Assembly: GCA_009602735.1 (NCBI GenBank)
Contig: WELA01006130.1
Location: 405,186 to 469,185, forward strand
Length of the DNA: 64,000 nucleotides
DNA from: Mesotaenium endlicherianum
Lineage: Eukaryota > Streptophyta > Zygnematophyceae > Zygnematales > Mesotaeniaceae
Direction of reading: 5' to 3'
A program made the position numbers and the translations under genes. Positions 52,062 through 64,000 of this stretch are shown piece by piece. The notes beneath the pieces were generated by a model, which saw only the letters and a list, made by a program, of their open reading frames with translations, was not told where the DNA came from and did not search any database. Each line of letters opens with the position of its first letter. Within the stretch, counting starts at the first letter, position 1.

Positions 52062-53780
52062 GGATGTTGCATGACATGAGCCAAGGGTACATGCCCTCTC
52101 TACGAAGGAGATGCTGGCAGGCCTCTGGCTATCTCCCGAGCAGCCCTCCTGTCTGCCCTGTCTGACTGGGTCTCCTTGCCTGGAGATGGCGTCTGTCCTC
52201 TGGCAGTCCCCAGCCAAGTGATATCCTCCTCTCAGCGAGTTGCGGCGGGGCCCACCCCGTCTTCTCCCTTACAGGGGATGTGGCAGGCGTCAGGATCACG
52301 GCGGGGCTAGTGTCCTCCTCCTCGCCTTCCTCCTCGTCTTCCTCCGACTCCGCCTCCTCGCCGTCCCCGGGTTCCTATGGGACTTCTGGGGTCTCCTCTG
52401 TCCGGTGCTCCAGCTCCTCCCGAGAAAAAGAATATCCTACTGACCTTCCCCTTTTGGGTGCTGGTGGGGGCTGCTGAGTCCGGACCGCATAGAGGTCCTT
52501 TTCCCCCTGCTTACTTGCCCATTTGGCATAAGCGTGCTTCCCTTTGGAGAATGACTCTCGGGCCCTGCTCCTGTCCCCCTGCATCTCTTGGCTCATGCAG
52601 TCTCTGACTCCATCCAATCTTGGGTCCCAAGCCGCAATGTGAGGGGGCAATACTATGTTCCCCTTTAGGTCTGTCAAGAAATCCTCATCCGTCGCCCTGT
52701 CATTCTGCTGGTCCCTCATGTTGATGGTTATCCACCGCCAATCGGTGGGCTTTTGGAAGAAGGCAGGGTCTGTCCTCTTACGAGTACAAGGGTACCATTG
52801 CCCTGCAAAGTCTAGCTGACTGGTTTTCCTGGCCACGAATTCCCAGCTCCTCCTCTCCACCTCGTTGTACATGGCCTTGAACCTGTTATGGGGTGTTGAG
52901 TCCTTGAAGCTGTCCGCGTCCATGGGGATCATCCTGATGACCCTATCTGCCCCCCAAATACCAAGAATCGAGACAGCTCCTGCTTCGTTCACTTGGGCCA
53001 TTGCCTTGACCTCTCCGATTGTATATCCTACCATCCTGGCGTAATCGTGGTAGAGGAGGAGCCCTGTGCTGACCTCTATATACTTGTCAAAGTTTTCGGA
53101 TGTCTCCCCTTCCTTCTGGAGGATGTCCTTCTGCAACTCACTGCGACTTCTCTGGGCATACTTGAAGGCTCCCTCCTGTAGATCGAAGCCCTTGCCCAGT
53201 ACTGCGTAGCGGTAGCTGCTGATTCTCCTCTGCTCTTCTTCAGCCTGCTGCTTCCGCTTCTCCTCAGCTTGCCTCTCCTCCTCTGCTTTCTTGGCCTCCT
53301 CTGCAGCTTTTTTGTCCATTTCTTCCTGCCTCAGTTTGGCCTGTTCCTCCTCCTCCTTCTTCTTCTATGCCTCCCGCAGTTGTTGGAGTCGTTGTGATTC
53401 CCGAGCGAAGTTGGAAGATGATCCGATGTCTCCACGGAATTGCAAGTATTCTGCATGTGCCTCTTCCGCCCTTCTCATCCTCTTGAGTTCCGACTTTTGA
53501 GTCATCCTGCTCAATCATAAACACAATGCAGTTAGTGAAGTCATAATATTTTGCCGCTACTGAGTGCCCTTGATGAAGAGGAACGCGATCGGGAGAGTTC
53601 CTAGTGTGGAATACCTGGTGTGAGTGAATATAAGGGAAAATTGAGTTAGAGAGCAAGTGAGTGTCAGCGCAGGTTGAGTGTGTAATATGGTGATCAGAGA
53701 ATACCACTCCCTCCAACTTAATTTTAAAGGTGGGCTGCCTGTCACAACTGTCACTAACTGTCACATCCCCCTCCAACTTA
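52062..53780 (-). pseudogene. Accessory coding region of element B
   Basis: This is related to the accessory region of element A. It has the same charged coiled-coil start (AEEAKKAEEERQAEEKRKQQ), the same YHDYARMVGYTIGEVKAMAQ and YNEVERRSWEFVARKT blocks, and the same LPPHIAAWDPRLDG block. Similarity is at the protein level with clear divergence, more than in gag or pol by eye. It is a fossil copy, interrupted by the solo LTR. Confidence 0.75.
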
Positions 53781-56700
53781 TATGGAGACAGGACCTCCTG
53801 TCACCTTCCCGTGTCAACTGAAATGACAGTTAGGGAGGTGCCCCAGCCGCCCGAAGGTGGAACCGTTTCAACGCCCCTTTGGCATTGGTCAGCTGGTCTT
53901 TAAATTCCCAAGTGTCCCCAGAGGCATCGTAACCCTTCCATCGGATGAGGTACTTCATGACATATTTAGACGATCAACGGACCGAGCGAGCGTCTAAAAT
54001 CTCCTCGACCTCATATTCCTCAGGATCGCCGTCCCGGACAGCGGGGACCGGTCCCGGTTGGACAGGCCACCGACCTGTGAACAGTGAATCACCTTTGATG
54101 TATGGTTCCAGGAAGGAGACATTAAAGACCAGGTGACCCTTGTAGTCAGCTGACATGTTCAGTTTGTAAGCATTCTGATCGACACGACGCACTACCGAAT
54201 ATGGACCAACCCAGATAGGGCCAAGCTTTTTCTTGACCACACCAGGGAGGTACAGGTGCTGAAAATGCAGTTTGACTAAATCGCCCTTAGAAAATGTCAG
54301 CTCTCGACGGTGTTGATTAGCGTATTTTTGTTGGTTGTCTTGGACTTTGTGCAGGTTTTGTTGGACTTCTGACAGGGTGTCAGCAAACTCCTGAGTTAAC
54401 TGGAGGGAGACCGGGTTGTCAATCCCTTCAGGGTCAGTTAAAGACTCCCCCAGTACATCTAAAGGAGACTTAGGGACTCTACCCAGGCTGAGTTCAAAAG
54501 GAGTCTTGCCCGTTGACGTGTGCACCGCACTGTTGACCGCAAACTCAATTTGAGGCAACAGGTCGTCCCAATTATCTTGTTTTTGGTTAATATATGCTCT
54601 CAGCACCTCCTGCAGAACTCGGTTAGTTCTTTCAGTCTGCCCATCAGTCTGAGGGTGGTTTGTTGTGCTGAGCAGCTTTTTGACTTCCACTACCCCATTA
54701 AAGCTCTCCAAAACTTAGAGGTGAATTTTGAGTCTCGGTCTGAGATGATATTAGAGGGTAGCCCATGTTGGCATACTACATGGTTGTAGAACTGTCTCGC
54801 TGTTTCCCAGCGTCCAGCTGGGATGGGCAGCGGTTGCAAGAGACCTCCGGGTGTTGTGTACCGAGACTTATTTCTCTGACACTAGTCACAAGACTTGACA
54901 TATTTCAAGACCTCCCGGGGTAACCCCTCCCAATGATAATGTTTTGCCAGTTTGCCAACAGTTTTGGCCCGCCCCAAATGTCCACCCAGGAGACTGTCAT
55001 GCGCTTGACTCAGTAAGAGAGACCTTATTTCCAAGTTATGAGGAATGACCAGCTTCAGCCTGCCAAAAGTGGTTTCAGTCACCCAGATCCCTCCCTTAAG
55101 CTTATACCCGAGTGTAGTAGCACAACACATACCAGTAGTGGGGCTGGGCTCAAATGTTGGGTCAGAAAGGTAGGCTTTCCTAAGCTGTTCAAGGAAGGAC
55201 TTTTTCACCTTCAGTGAAGTGAGTGCACACAGGACTTTATCTACAGCATGCAGACTAAAGTTCCTTCCTTGCAAGTCAGGTCTTCTACGGAGTGCATCAG
55301 AAGGATTCAACTTCCCTGGTTTGTAGTCGATCTGGACTTGGAACTGCTCCAGCATCTGGCTCCAGCAGTTCTCCCTCCTCGACAGCTTGGACTTCTTCTG
55401 AAAGTGAGTCAGAGCTAGATGATCTGTAATTACCTTGAAAGCTTTACCATGTAAGTATGCTCTCCACTGTTTGAGTACATGAATGATAGCTAGCAGCTCT
55501 TTATCATGCACTGAGTAATTAATCTCCGTTGGATTAAATTTCATAGACTCATAGAATACAGGATGCCACTCCTGCCGTACCTTACCATCCTTTGTGGTTT
55601 TGTCAGCAGGCTGCAACAAAATAGCACCCATGGCAAAGTCAGAGGCACGAGTAACTACCTGCACCGGTTAGCTGGGGTCATACCCGGCTAGCACTGGGGC
55701 TGAACAAAGGGCATCTTTAAGGGTCTGGAAGGCAGCCTGCTGCTCTTCCCCCCACACATACCCGATGTCTTTCTTAGTAAGGTCAGTCAGTTTACTGGCC
55801 TTTATGGAATAATTCTCAATAAATCTCCTATAGTAGTTAGCCAACCCGAGGAAGGATCTAACTTCAGAGACAGACTGTGGTACTGGCCAGTCCCTTATGG
55901 TCTGGACTTTCTTAGGATCCACACTGATGCCCTCTTTACTGACAACGTGGCCTAAAAATTCAATACTGTCTTTAAAGAAATCACACTTGCTCATTTTAGC
56001 ATATAAGTGATTCGTTATTAGAGTGTCCAGGACTGTCTTTAAGTGTTCAGCGTGCTGAGCTTCATCTTTAGAAAAAATTAAAATATCATCCAGGAAAACT
56101 TGCACAAACTTATCCAAATAAGGTCTGAAAATGTCATTCATAGCACCCATGAAGGTGGCAGGAGCATTAGTTAGTCCAAATGGCATCACGTTGAACTCAT
56201 AGTGTCCATAACGTGTGTGGAAGGCAGTCTTGTGTTCATCCCCCTCAGCAATTCTGATTTGATGATAACCACTCTTAAGATCTATCTTACTGAACACCTT
56301 AGCACCAGACAGGGTATCAAGCAAGTCCTTGATCCTGGGTAAAGCATACTTGTTCTTTACTGTAATTCTGTTCAGGGCTCTGTAATCCACACACATCCGC
56401 ATACTGCCATCTTTTTTCTGAACAGATAGGATAGGTGCGCCGTAAGGTGATTTACTGGGAGAAATATAACCATTTTCCTCAAGCTCTGCAATCTGTGTTT
56501 TCAACTCCTCGCTCTCCACATAAGACAAGCCATACGTGCGTTGCCAAGGTGGCTGACTCCCAGGTAATAAATNAATCCTATGATCTACTTCCCTTTTAGG
56601 GGGTAGTCCTGGAGGCATATTGAATACATCCGTGTACTGAGCAACAATTTTTGCAGCAGTAGGGTGCTCCGGAGGGCTTACCTTTTTCTCAACCACTTCT

Positions 56701-58984
56701 TCAGGTTGAGGAGGTACCTCTCTTAGCAGCAGACAGAACATTCTGTCTTCCTTATGGTTCCAGCTTTTGACGAACTCCATTGCATTCAGCAACTTGCATC
56801 CTTCTGGAAGCCTCTTCTTTTCCTTCATTTGCCATCCACACAGGACAAGAGGAAGAGCACTGGTGGGTGCCAAGTCAGTCTGCCCATCACTGGCTCCTCT
56901 CACTTTAACTGTACCTCTGCTCCAACACACTTCAGCTTGATGTCTATTAAGCCAGGACCTGCCTAGCACGAGATCATAAAAGCCAGTGTTGAGTACCTCA
57001 AATGTAAGCGTTTCAGTTAGAACTGCAATGCCAGAACCTAACTGGACCTCAATAGGCTTGGTTATAACTCCTCCCGGGATACTTGAGGCATCTCCAAGGA
57101 ATATTTTTCTATTCCCTTGGGTGACAGTAGGCAGCCTTAGCCGCTTAACTAAGTCCTTGTGGATAAAAGTATGTGACGCCCCTCTGTCAACAAATGCCCT
57201 CACCTTCCTACCTGCAATCATGCAATGCAGTAGGATAGGGGGGACTGTCTTTTCCTGACTTTCGCATTGTTCTCCTGACGTAGCAAAGAAATGTTGGACA
57301 TCAGGTGGAACAAGAGCATCCAGAGTTGCACTCTCTGGACGTCTATATTGCTGATGGTCTCCTTTATCTGGTTGTCAGGCATGCATAGTGAATCCAGTTC
57401 AGCAGGACCCATAATACCTGCAGCTAGTGACGGCTCACTATCTCTAGCATCCTCACTGTCAGTAGACTGGATTACTGACTGTTGCTGTCTTTTAAAGGCT
57501 GGTCTTTTCTCTCAACCTTTGGAAGGTGCTTGACTGGACACTGTTCTCTGTAGTGGCCCAACTGCTGACAATGGTAGCAAGTGGCTTTTGCTGAGGCTGG
57601 TCTCGGCTTAGTCCTACCACCACCTCTTCTATAGCCGCCTTGAGCGGAACCACCTCTACTTCTTCACTGTATAGCATTATACTCATACTCAAATCCATCA
57701 CTTTGATCATCCTCAACCTGGTCTAATTCAAATGCATTGTAGGAACCGTGGGGCTTTTTGACAATCTTAGACACCAAAGCATCACACTGGCGCTTGTGAT
57801 TGAATTGGTGCTGATCCCAGGCATCAGCATCCTGGATCAAGTCTGCCAGTTTCTCATACTTCTTCTCAGCAAAATGACCAGAGACCTCGCATTTCAAGCC
57901 ATACCTGATGTATGCTATCCTATATCGTTCTGGCAAGTCTGGCTGTTTCATCATGTTCTCTTGGAAATTTTGTGCAAACTCAGCCATTGAAACGGTTTGC
58001 TTCTGTGTCAGGGAAATCATTGCATAGATAGCTTTCTCCTGCTGGTTGATGACATCAAACTTCTCATGCAACTTCTCCACAAACTCTCCCCATGTAGGGT
58101 CACCGAGTTGCCGAGCCTTAGGCTTTCCTTTCCAGTAAAGCCACCAGTCCGCGGCACTGCCTTTCAGTAGCGCACCGGTGTGCCTGACCTTCTCGTAATC
58201 TTGCAGTTCTGGGTAATTCTCCGGCCATTGCTCAACATCCGCGAGAAACTTGATCAGGTAATACTTTCTGTTTCCCTCAGGATCATATTCCTGGGGAGGT
58301 TTCGGCTTGGGCTTACTAGGCCCTCGGCCACCACCACTAATGGTTTGAGACCCCAGTTGGTCTTTGTCCCGCAGTAGAGACATTATGATTCTTTTGTCCT
58401 CCTGTTGGGACTGATACATGGCCGCCATTTGCGACTGCATTTGAACGAACAATGCTCCCAAGTCTACACTCTGGGGTGGTAGTCTAGCAAAAGCAGCAGC
58501 AACATTGGCATCTACTCGCTGAGTAGTGTCCTCAAAAGTCCCTCTCGCTCCTGCAGCAGCAATTCCTGCCGCATTCAGCCGGTCACGTATTTGACCTAGG
58601 GGTACATTGAGTTGTGCAGCAGGAGGTGGGTTTAGAACATTGGCTTTTGCTGCCATATGTTCTTCAACAGTGCGCTCGTCAGCTGGCTGTTCTTCCCTCC
58701 TTTCTGTCTTTTCAGCGGCCTTTGCTAATTGTTCAGCTTCTAATCTGGCTCTCTCCTCCTCAGCTTGCTGTGCTGCGACTGCGGCAATAGCAGCTGCCTC
58801 ATCTGCAGCCTCTCTAGCTGCAGTATCTGCCACTGCTTCAGAATAGGTACGGATTCCCGCTACATGGCTTTCCGCCTGGTTTTTGACATTCTCGTTATCC
58901 TGGTTCTCCATGTCTCGGGAGTTGCTAGTTTGAGACCTTGTCCTTACCATACAAAGAAGACTGTGATAACTGCTCCGATACCAC

Positions 58985-59706
58985 TGAAATGAATCGACTT
59001 ACCAAATAGGCGATTAACAATTAATAAAGATCTTTATATCAGCAAGTAATCTTTATGGTATTTCCGTGTTAACTGGTTAAACGGCAAAGGATAGCACACT
59101 AGCAGTGAATAATAGTCGTAAGTGAAATGCGAGTAAACTAGCATCGATAATGCAAATCAGTAAACTCATACATAAGCAAGGTTAGAAGACAGTGCGTATC
59201 AATGGCTTCTCGCCTTGGATTCAGATGTCTCTCAGTAAGCTGTACAAGAGAGTTGGCCTCGTTTCCGAATGCCGAACTTGAGAGCAATGCCAAGCATATG
59301 TACATGGAATGAGTTTACTGTTCAACGGTCAGTGCGATGGCACCGCCTACCCGGGAGTTAACCACGTTGGTAGGACCTCGGTTAACCAAATCCACCGCCA
59401 TCTCCCATCATCCCGAATCGCCATCCATCATAGGGATGTCATCTGGCCAGTCATCTAGCATACCACACCTAGATACATATCGAGGCAGTTCGCTGCTACC
59501 GAGTACGGAAGTCAGCTCGCTGTCAAAGAATGTGTCAGCAAGCTGACTTAAGGTGACATCAGCCTGCTACTTCCGGCCGAGTCATTAAACTGATATTAAA
59601 TATAAAGTCCAGCAGACTGATCATTAACTAGAGTTCAGCAGGCTGAACATATTTAACTATATTATTTAAATGAATATTATGTCAACAAATATATTGATTC
59701 ATTACA
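58985..59706 (-). repeat. 5' LTR of element B
   Basis: This LTR is 722 bp and is paired with 50312-51030. The tRNA-Met-like primer site lies just inside, at about 58967-58983. Confidence 0.9.
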
Positions 59707-60791
59707 GTGACTGGGTTTGCGTTGAGACAGTTAGTGTATTCCGCCTGGAGCCCCAAGCGAAAGAGGTGAATTTGCATCCCAGTATTGACTGGAACATCCA
59801 CTATCTGGGCGACTAAGATACGGAACTTACTGACATAGGTTTCGATAGTGCATGTCTGCTTGAGTTGAAGCAACTTATCACGAGCTAGCTTTGATGGATT
59901 GTGACGCCCAAAGGAATTGCATAACTTAGTACTAAACTCCTCGAAAGTCATCGGCCCCCTCTCAGCCCCATGCCATAACTGCGATGCGTCTCCCTTGAGA
60001 AATGTGGAAGCCATCATGGCTTGGTTTGTAGGGGCCACTTCAGCTAACGCAAAGAAGGTTTTGAGTTCTTTGAGAAAACGGCGTACGTCAGAACTTGGAC
60101 CGCTCTGAAACTTTTTAGGCGGTGAAGGCTTGTACGAAGGCGTTGCTGCCGCGGCCTGCCCAAGGAGGGCGGACGGGATTGGCGGGTTGGCGTTGTCGCC
60201 GGCGGTCCCTGATGGGCCCGGCATCCCTTGGGCAGCCTGTAAGAAAGGACCAATCGAAGGGTAAGTGTCCATGGCAGCAACGAAGCGAGTGACAAGGTCG
60301 GCCAACTCAGTATGAGTGGCCTCAGCAAGATTAACACGGTCTTCTGTACGACCAATTACATCGGACAAGGTGCTTAGAGCCATTGTCATGGTTTGACTGT
60401 CAATTGTCAAGGCCGTGAAGCGTTGTAAAATTGTCTGCTGGAAAGTGCGCGGCAAAATTGGTTCATTGGGCAGTCCTCCAGCATCGCCGGCTTTGACGAC
60501 AGGAACGATAAGAGCAGCAGCAGCGGCAGTAGTAGCAGCGGCGGCAGTAGCAGCAGCAGCAGCCTCGGCACCATCTTTGCCCTCCATATGGAAGCCGAGA
60601 TAGCGCCGGAAGAGAGAGAAACAATTTCTCGGCAAAACACGATAAGCGACCGTTGGGTCAGGGCAGGACTGGGATGGGTGACCTTCCCAATACGAAAAAT
60701 TGCCCCAAAATATATTTTCCCAAAATGTATTTTACAACCACTAAAAAAGAATAAAATTCCTTGGAGAAACCGAGATCGGCTTCGATACCAA

Positions 60792-60957
60792 TGTAACGTT
60801 TCTGCTTTTCGAGAGGGTCTTTCCTTGGTATTCAAGGAATATTTAAGTGAAGTGGAAAGAAAATCTATATACTTGTGCAAATTGACAAATCCTCGAGAAA
60901 GCGAAAATGAAAACTAACGTAGAATGTGTGCTTCTGAGAGTTGCACTCACAATGATG
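60792..60957 (-). repeat. Truncated 5' LTR of element C
   Basis: About 165 bases match the start of 30539-31459 with around 15 differences. Similarity stops where the 135-bp direct repeat of the next unit begins, so the remaining 750 bases of this LTR are missing. Confidence 0.8.
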
Positions 60958-62242
60958 TCGTGCGTTACGAGGTCGAATGCGCCACATAGGTACAGGCAAC
61001 ACATCATAAGCAAGCAGGCTTTGCTGCAATGAATTCTATAATACATGCGGCTTTATAGCCAAAAAGGGAGTCAAGTCTCAAATGTTTTAATCAAGGAAGT
61101 GTGTACTCTCCAGAGTGAGCACCTCAAGATTGTAATCTGGTAGGAAAACAACTAATGAAGTATGGCCCAAAAGATCAATGGAAGCTCATCATGATCTTCA
61201 AGAGTAGTCCCATGCAAGGATTCAAGCTGTGACTTTGCTCACCACTTGTGAAGTTCTTCAAGTGACTAGAAGCCAGGAGGGCTTGCTCCTCACAAGAGAG
61301 TAACTAAGTGGTCCTGAAAACACAAGAGATAAAAGAGTAAGCTTTACTGAGAATCTCTGTTACTTACAACTGGCATAATGAGGACTTCTAAAAAGATGTC
61401 TCTCTAGGGACATCTTTGGTACTTATACTCCTGGAAACCCGGCGTGGTATGCGACGGATCCAATGCATCTAGTCACACTAGGAGGCTCCCCTATGTCCAC
61501 TAATGTGTACAAGGCATGTACTAGCAGTCCTATAGGCTAAGCATAACTCGAACCAATCAAAGCAAAGCACGTAGAATATGCCATGTGTCACTCATTGGTG
61601 GAGCTTACCTTGGGTGATTCTACCTAGATAGCGCCTCAAAAGTGAATCTGGAACTTGAGGAAGCTTCCTCTAGGGGTAGGTGATGCAGTCACCAAGTTAT
61701 AGCCTCAATGATGCACTTATGCTATGGAAATGCAAGACTTATGTAGTCTAAGGAGCTCGCTGATTTGTGCGTACAAAGCTAGGGGTTTTTGGGGTCACGG
61801 AGAGCCCACAATGTCACCTTTGGGGACATTGAGTCATAAGTTGGCATTTGGGAAAGTTCCGCTAGGGGCCGGTAGGTGACGCGGACTAGATCGCAAATAT
61901 CTTGCTTGTCACTTGACCAAATGACGCCAAACCGGTGCCAATCGGAAGATGCTTCGACGCGCTACACTTTGGTGACTTGGAAATCTAGAAAAGGTCAACA
62001 TATAGATGCGTAAGGTCAATGCAAAGTCGGTCTTCATAGGTTGACGGTTTGCACAAGTTAAGCTCGGTTTTGTACGTCAACCCCGACTCAATAAATCATG
62101 ACAGCTATCGTGCGTTACGAGGTCGGGTGCGCCACCTAGGTACAAGCAACACATCATAAGCAAGCAGGCTTTGCTGCAATGAAGTCTATAATACATGCGG
62201 CTTTATAGCCAAAAAGGGAGTAAAGTCTCAAATGTTTTAATC
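60958..62242. mobile_element. TRIM-like unit with 135-bp terminal direct repeats
   Basis: Two direct repeats, 60958-61092 and 62108-62242, start TCGTGCGTTACGAGG and end AAATGTTTTAATC. They differ at about six positions. They bracket about 1 kb with no coding frame. The layout resembles a terminal-repeat retrotransposon in miniature. However, clear TG/CA ends, a primer site and a target duplication are not visible, so a simple segmental duplication is also possible. A run of nine or more C follows the right repeat. Confidence 0.5.
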
Positions 62243-62299
62243 CCCCCCCCAGCTCTCAGCCTCTAGCTGATGGGCTGTGTACGCTGTCTAAGGCTAGCG

Positions 62300-64000
62300 C
62301 GGAGCAGTCAGTGCAGAATCAGTCGCCAGCTGGCACACGAGCCAGCGGCGGGTCGAGGCAGCCAATGGGGAAGCCGAGGTTGCAGCTGTCGCAGAGCAGC
62401 AGCATCTTGGCCTCCTGGCCAGGATTGTGGCATATCTGACACGCCCAGTCTTTTGGCGGGCGCGCGTCGCAGGGGCGAATCTGCAAGTGAAGGTTAGGAA
62501 GGTGGCATGGTCCACAGTTCTTTGAGTGGTTCTTGTGAAGACGGCCATCTGCGCCTTCCAGCTCCAGGATTCCTGACGCCAAGATGCGCTTGACGCGCAG
62601 GATGACCGGTGAGCTGTTGATGTCGAGGGTGTTCTTTGTCTGGCGTCGCAGGTACACGAAGTCACCTGCGGAAAACTGCAACACCCGCAAACGATAGGCT
62701 CCTCCACGAGTCATGGCATACCTCAGCGTATCGCGATGCTGTGCGATGCTGAGGTTATCCATGGCCATGGGCATCAGGTGCTGAAAGAGCTGCGCACGCC
62801 GCCTGATAAGAGCACTCCACGTCTCGGGGCTGTCCAAGTCCAAGACGGTCTCGGCCACGGTCCTGGCTGCGGCGGGCAGGACTGGCTGGCGGCCGTAGAG
62901 AAGGAAGTAGGGAGAGTGAGAGGCCAAGGAGGCCTGCTTACTAAACCTGTACCCCATAGCCAACCACGGGAGGGCATCATTCCAGTGGGTGCCGTCGTGG
63001 GCAAGGCAGTACTTCCGCAACCCAAGCTTGACGGTCTGCACCATACGCTCTACAAGGCCGTCAGCCCGTGGATGATCGCGGGAGGTGGTGCGGTGGTCGA
63101 TCATAGAGCGCTCCAGCAGCTTCTGAAAGCTGCCCTGAAACTCCTTGCCTTGGTCGGTCAGTACCTCAGCGCAGCCGCCAAAACGGCTAAGGACCTGTTT
63201 GAGGAAAGCCTGAGCAATCCCCTCACAGGCCTTGCTGGGCAACGGCACAAGCTCGATCCACTTGGACATGTGCTCGATCATCACCAAGACATAGAGGTTG
63301 CCTCGGCGAGACTTGGGCAGCTCCCCAGCTAAGTCGAGTGACCACCTATAGAACAGCCCCTGAATAGGGAGGGGGCTGAGAGCGACGGTGCGGACTGTGA
63401 AGCTCGAGCGCACACGATCGCAGAGAGTGCAGCTGCTGACGACGTCGGCGACGACCTTAGTCATGCCTGACCGCCAGTACTCAGCCTGAAGAAGGCTGAG
63501 CGTGCGCTTGACACCAAAGTGTCCCAGTGCCTTGTGTACCCGGCGTACCAGCTGACTGCGTATAGCAGGCTCAGGGACCACCAGGACGGACCCGTTCGCC
63601 ATCACCCGGCGCACGCATCTCTCCATGTAGACGAAGTCGCGGCTGCGCTTGAGGATGCGATCGCGCTCCCTCGTGGTGATGCCTGAGACCATCTCCTTAG
63701 AGGTAACGTACTGCAGCACTGGGGCGTCCTCCCAAACATCGTCGGGCCACCGCTGCTAGCTGTCCTGCTCTTCTGCTGCTGCCAATGCCAAGCGCCGCGT
63801 GTTGACAGTTACCATGGCCAGGCTCGTGAGCCCTGCGGGCCGCACCTTGCTGTCCACGGTGAAGGCCAAGAATGCTGCTGCGTGCCACACCACAGGCTCG
63901 TCCTCATCATGGCATGCCGCAGTCAGGTTCCTTGACGATGGAAGAGGGTTACGGCTGAGGCCGTCGGCGTCCATGTTAGTGGACCCTGGGCGGTGGTGCA
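62300..64000 (-). mobile_element. Element E: partial gypsy element with integrase-PHD protein
   Basis: The minus-strand pol runs off the right edge. At about 63990-63930 is the end of RNase H (NMDADGLSRNP). The integrase follows: an HHCC finger (HKALGHFGVKRTLSLLQ; CTLCDRV), and a DDE core (WSLDLAGELP; VLTDQGKEFQGSFQKLL; HPRADGLVERMVQTVKLGL). After an SH3-like segment (FVYLRRQTKNT) comes a Cys/His cluster, WACQICHNPG then LLLCDSCNLGFPIGCLDPPL, that fits a PHD finger in place of a chromodomain. It differs clearly in sequence from A, B and C, so it is a separate lineage. The left boundary lies near 62250, and its LTR was not identified. It is partial and I cannot tell whether it was whole. Confidence 0.85.

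Larger units (their letters stand above)
50312..59706 (-). mobile_element. Element B: decayed sister copy of element A
   Basis: Its LTRs lie at 50312-51030 (3') and 58985-59706 (5'). They share variants absent from the other copies (for example CAGCCTGCTACTTCCGG). The target duplication is GTGAC (50307-50311 and 59707-59711). About 8.7 kb remain without the nested solo LTR. The parts on the minus strand are gag (about 57490-58950), pol with protease to chromodomain (about 53830-57420), and the accessory coding region (about 51060-53780). All are closely similar to A but broken, with roughly half a dozen breaks. It is inserted into the gag region of element C. Confidence 0.92.
30539..60957 (-). 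mobile_element. Element C: old Ty3/gypsy chromovirus split by three insertions
   Basis: After removing nested elements A, D and B, about 6.8 kb remain. The parts, read on the minus strand, are: a truncated 5' LTR (60792-60957); a primer site TGGTATCGAAGCC similar to initiator tRNA-Met; gag, interrupted by B, with a CCHC knuckle (CFGCGKHGHTISACP) near 50060; protease (IDSGAS) near 49420; reverse transcriptase with YLDD near 48370; RNase H, interrupted by D; integrase, interrupted by A; a chromodomain (DVEEVLGHRY) near 31860; and the 3' LTR. It is broken: three insertions, a lost LTR end and several further breaks in the coding parts. It predates A, B and D. Confidence 0.85.

Overview
The window is nuclear DNA from a eukaryote, most likely a green alga or another member of the green lineage. 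The signs are genes split into many short GT-AG exons, a plant-type augmin subunit 2, a three-UIM RPN10, a polygalacturonase with proline-rich wall-protein linkers, and many chromodomain Ty3/gypsy elements primed by initiator-tRNA-Met-like sites. I cannot name the species from sequence alone.

Positions 1-25.4 kb are a host gene island with alternating orientation. It holds an unrecognised leftward gene fragment (about 89-2301); RPN10, the 26S proteasome ubiquitin receptor (2926-6861, +, ten exons that all join in frame); AUG2/HAUS2, an augmin subunit (7130-9225, -, six exons, all phase 0); an unrecognised membrane-protein-like gene (about 9822-12262, +); an unrecognised gene (about 12968-16339, -); uridine kinase (16678-18571, +, first exon not found); a PIF/Harbinger-like MITE with TTA target duplication (19032-19753); and a large modular GH28 polygalacturonase (20978-25431, -) whose N-terminal half is a duplicated three-exon cysteine-rich module. 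Neighbours are mostly head-to-head or tail-to-tail with short spacers.

Positions 25.4-29.7 kb contain no gene I can support, only small local repeats.

Positions 29.7-64 kb are a nest of LTR retroelements, all on the minus strand. An old gypsy element C (30539-about 60957) was opened by three insertions: full-length chromovirus A (32944-41787, TSD CCAGA), a non-coding LTR element D (42779-48173), and a decayed sister of A, element B (50312-59706, TSD GTGAC). D and B each later received a solo LTR of the A/B family (43157-43878, TSD CAATT; 51336-52056, TSD CAGAA). An older relative of the A/B LTR lies just left of C. A 1.3-kb TRIM-like unit with 135-bp direct repeats (60958-62242) truncates C on the right. 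A further gypsy element E, whose integrase carries a C-terminal PHD-type zinc finger, runs off the right edge.

The most unusual items are the modular polygalacturonase with its duplicated exon triplet, the accessory coding region between pol and the 3' LTR shared by A and B, the integrase-PHD fusion, the coding-free D element, and the one-way orientation of the whole nest.
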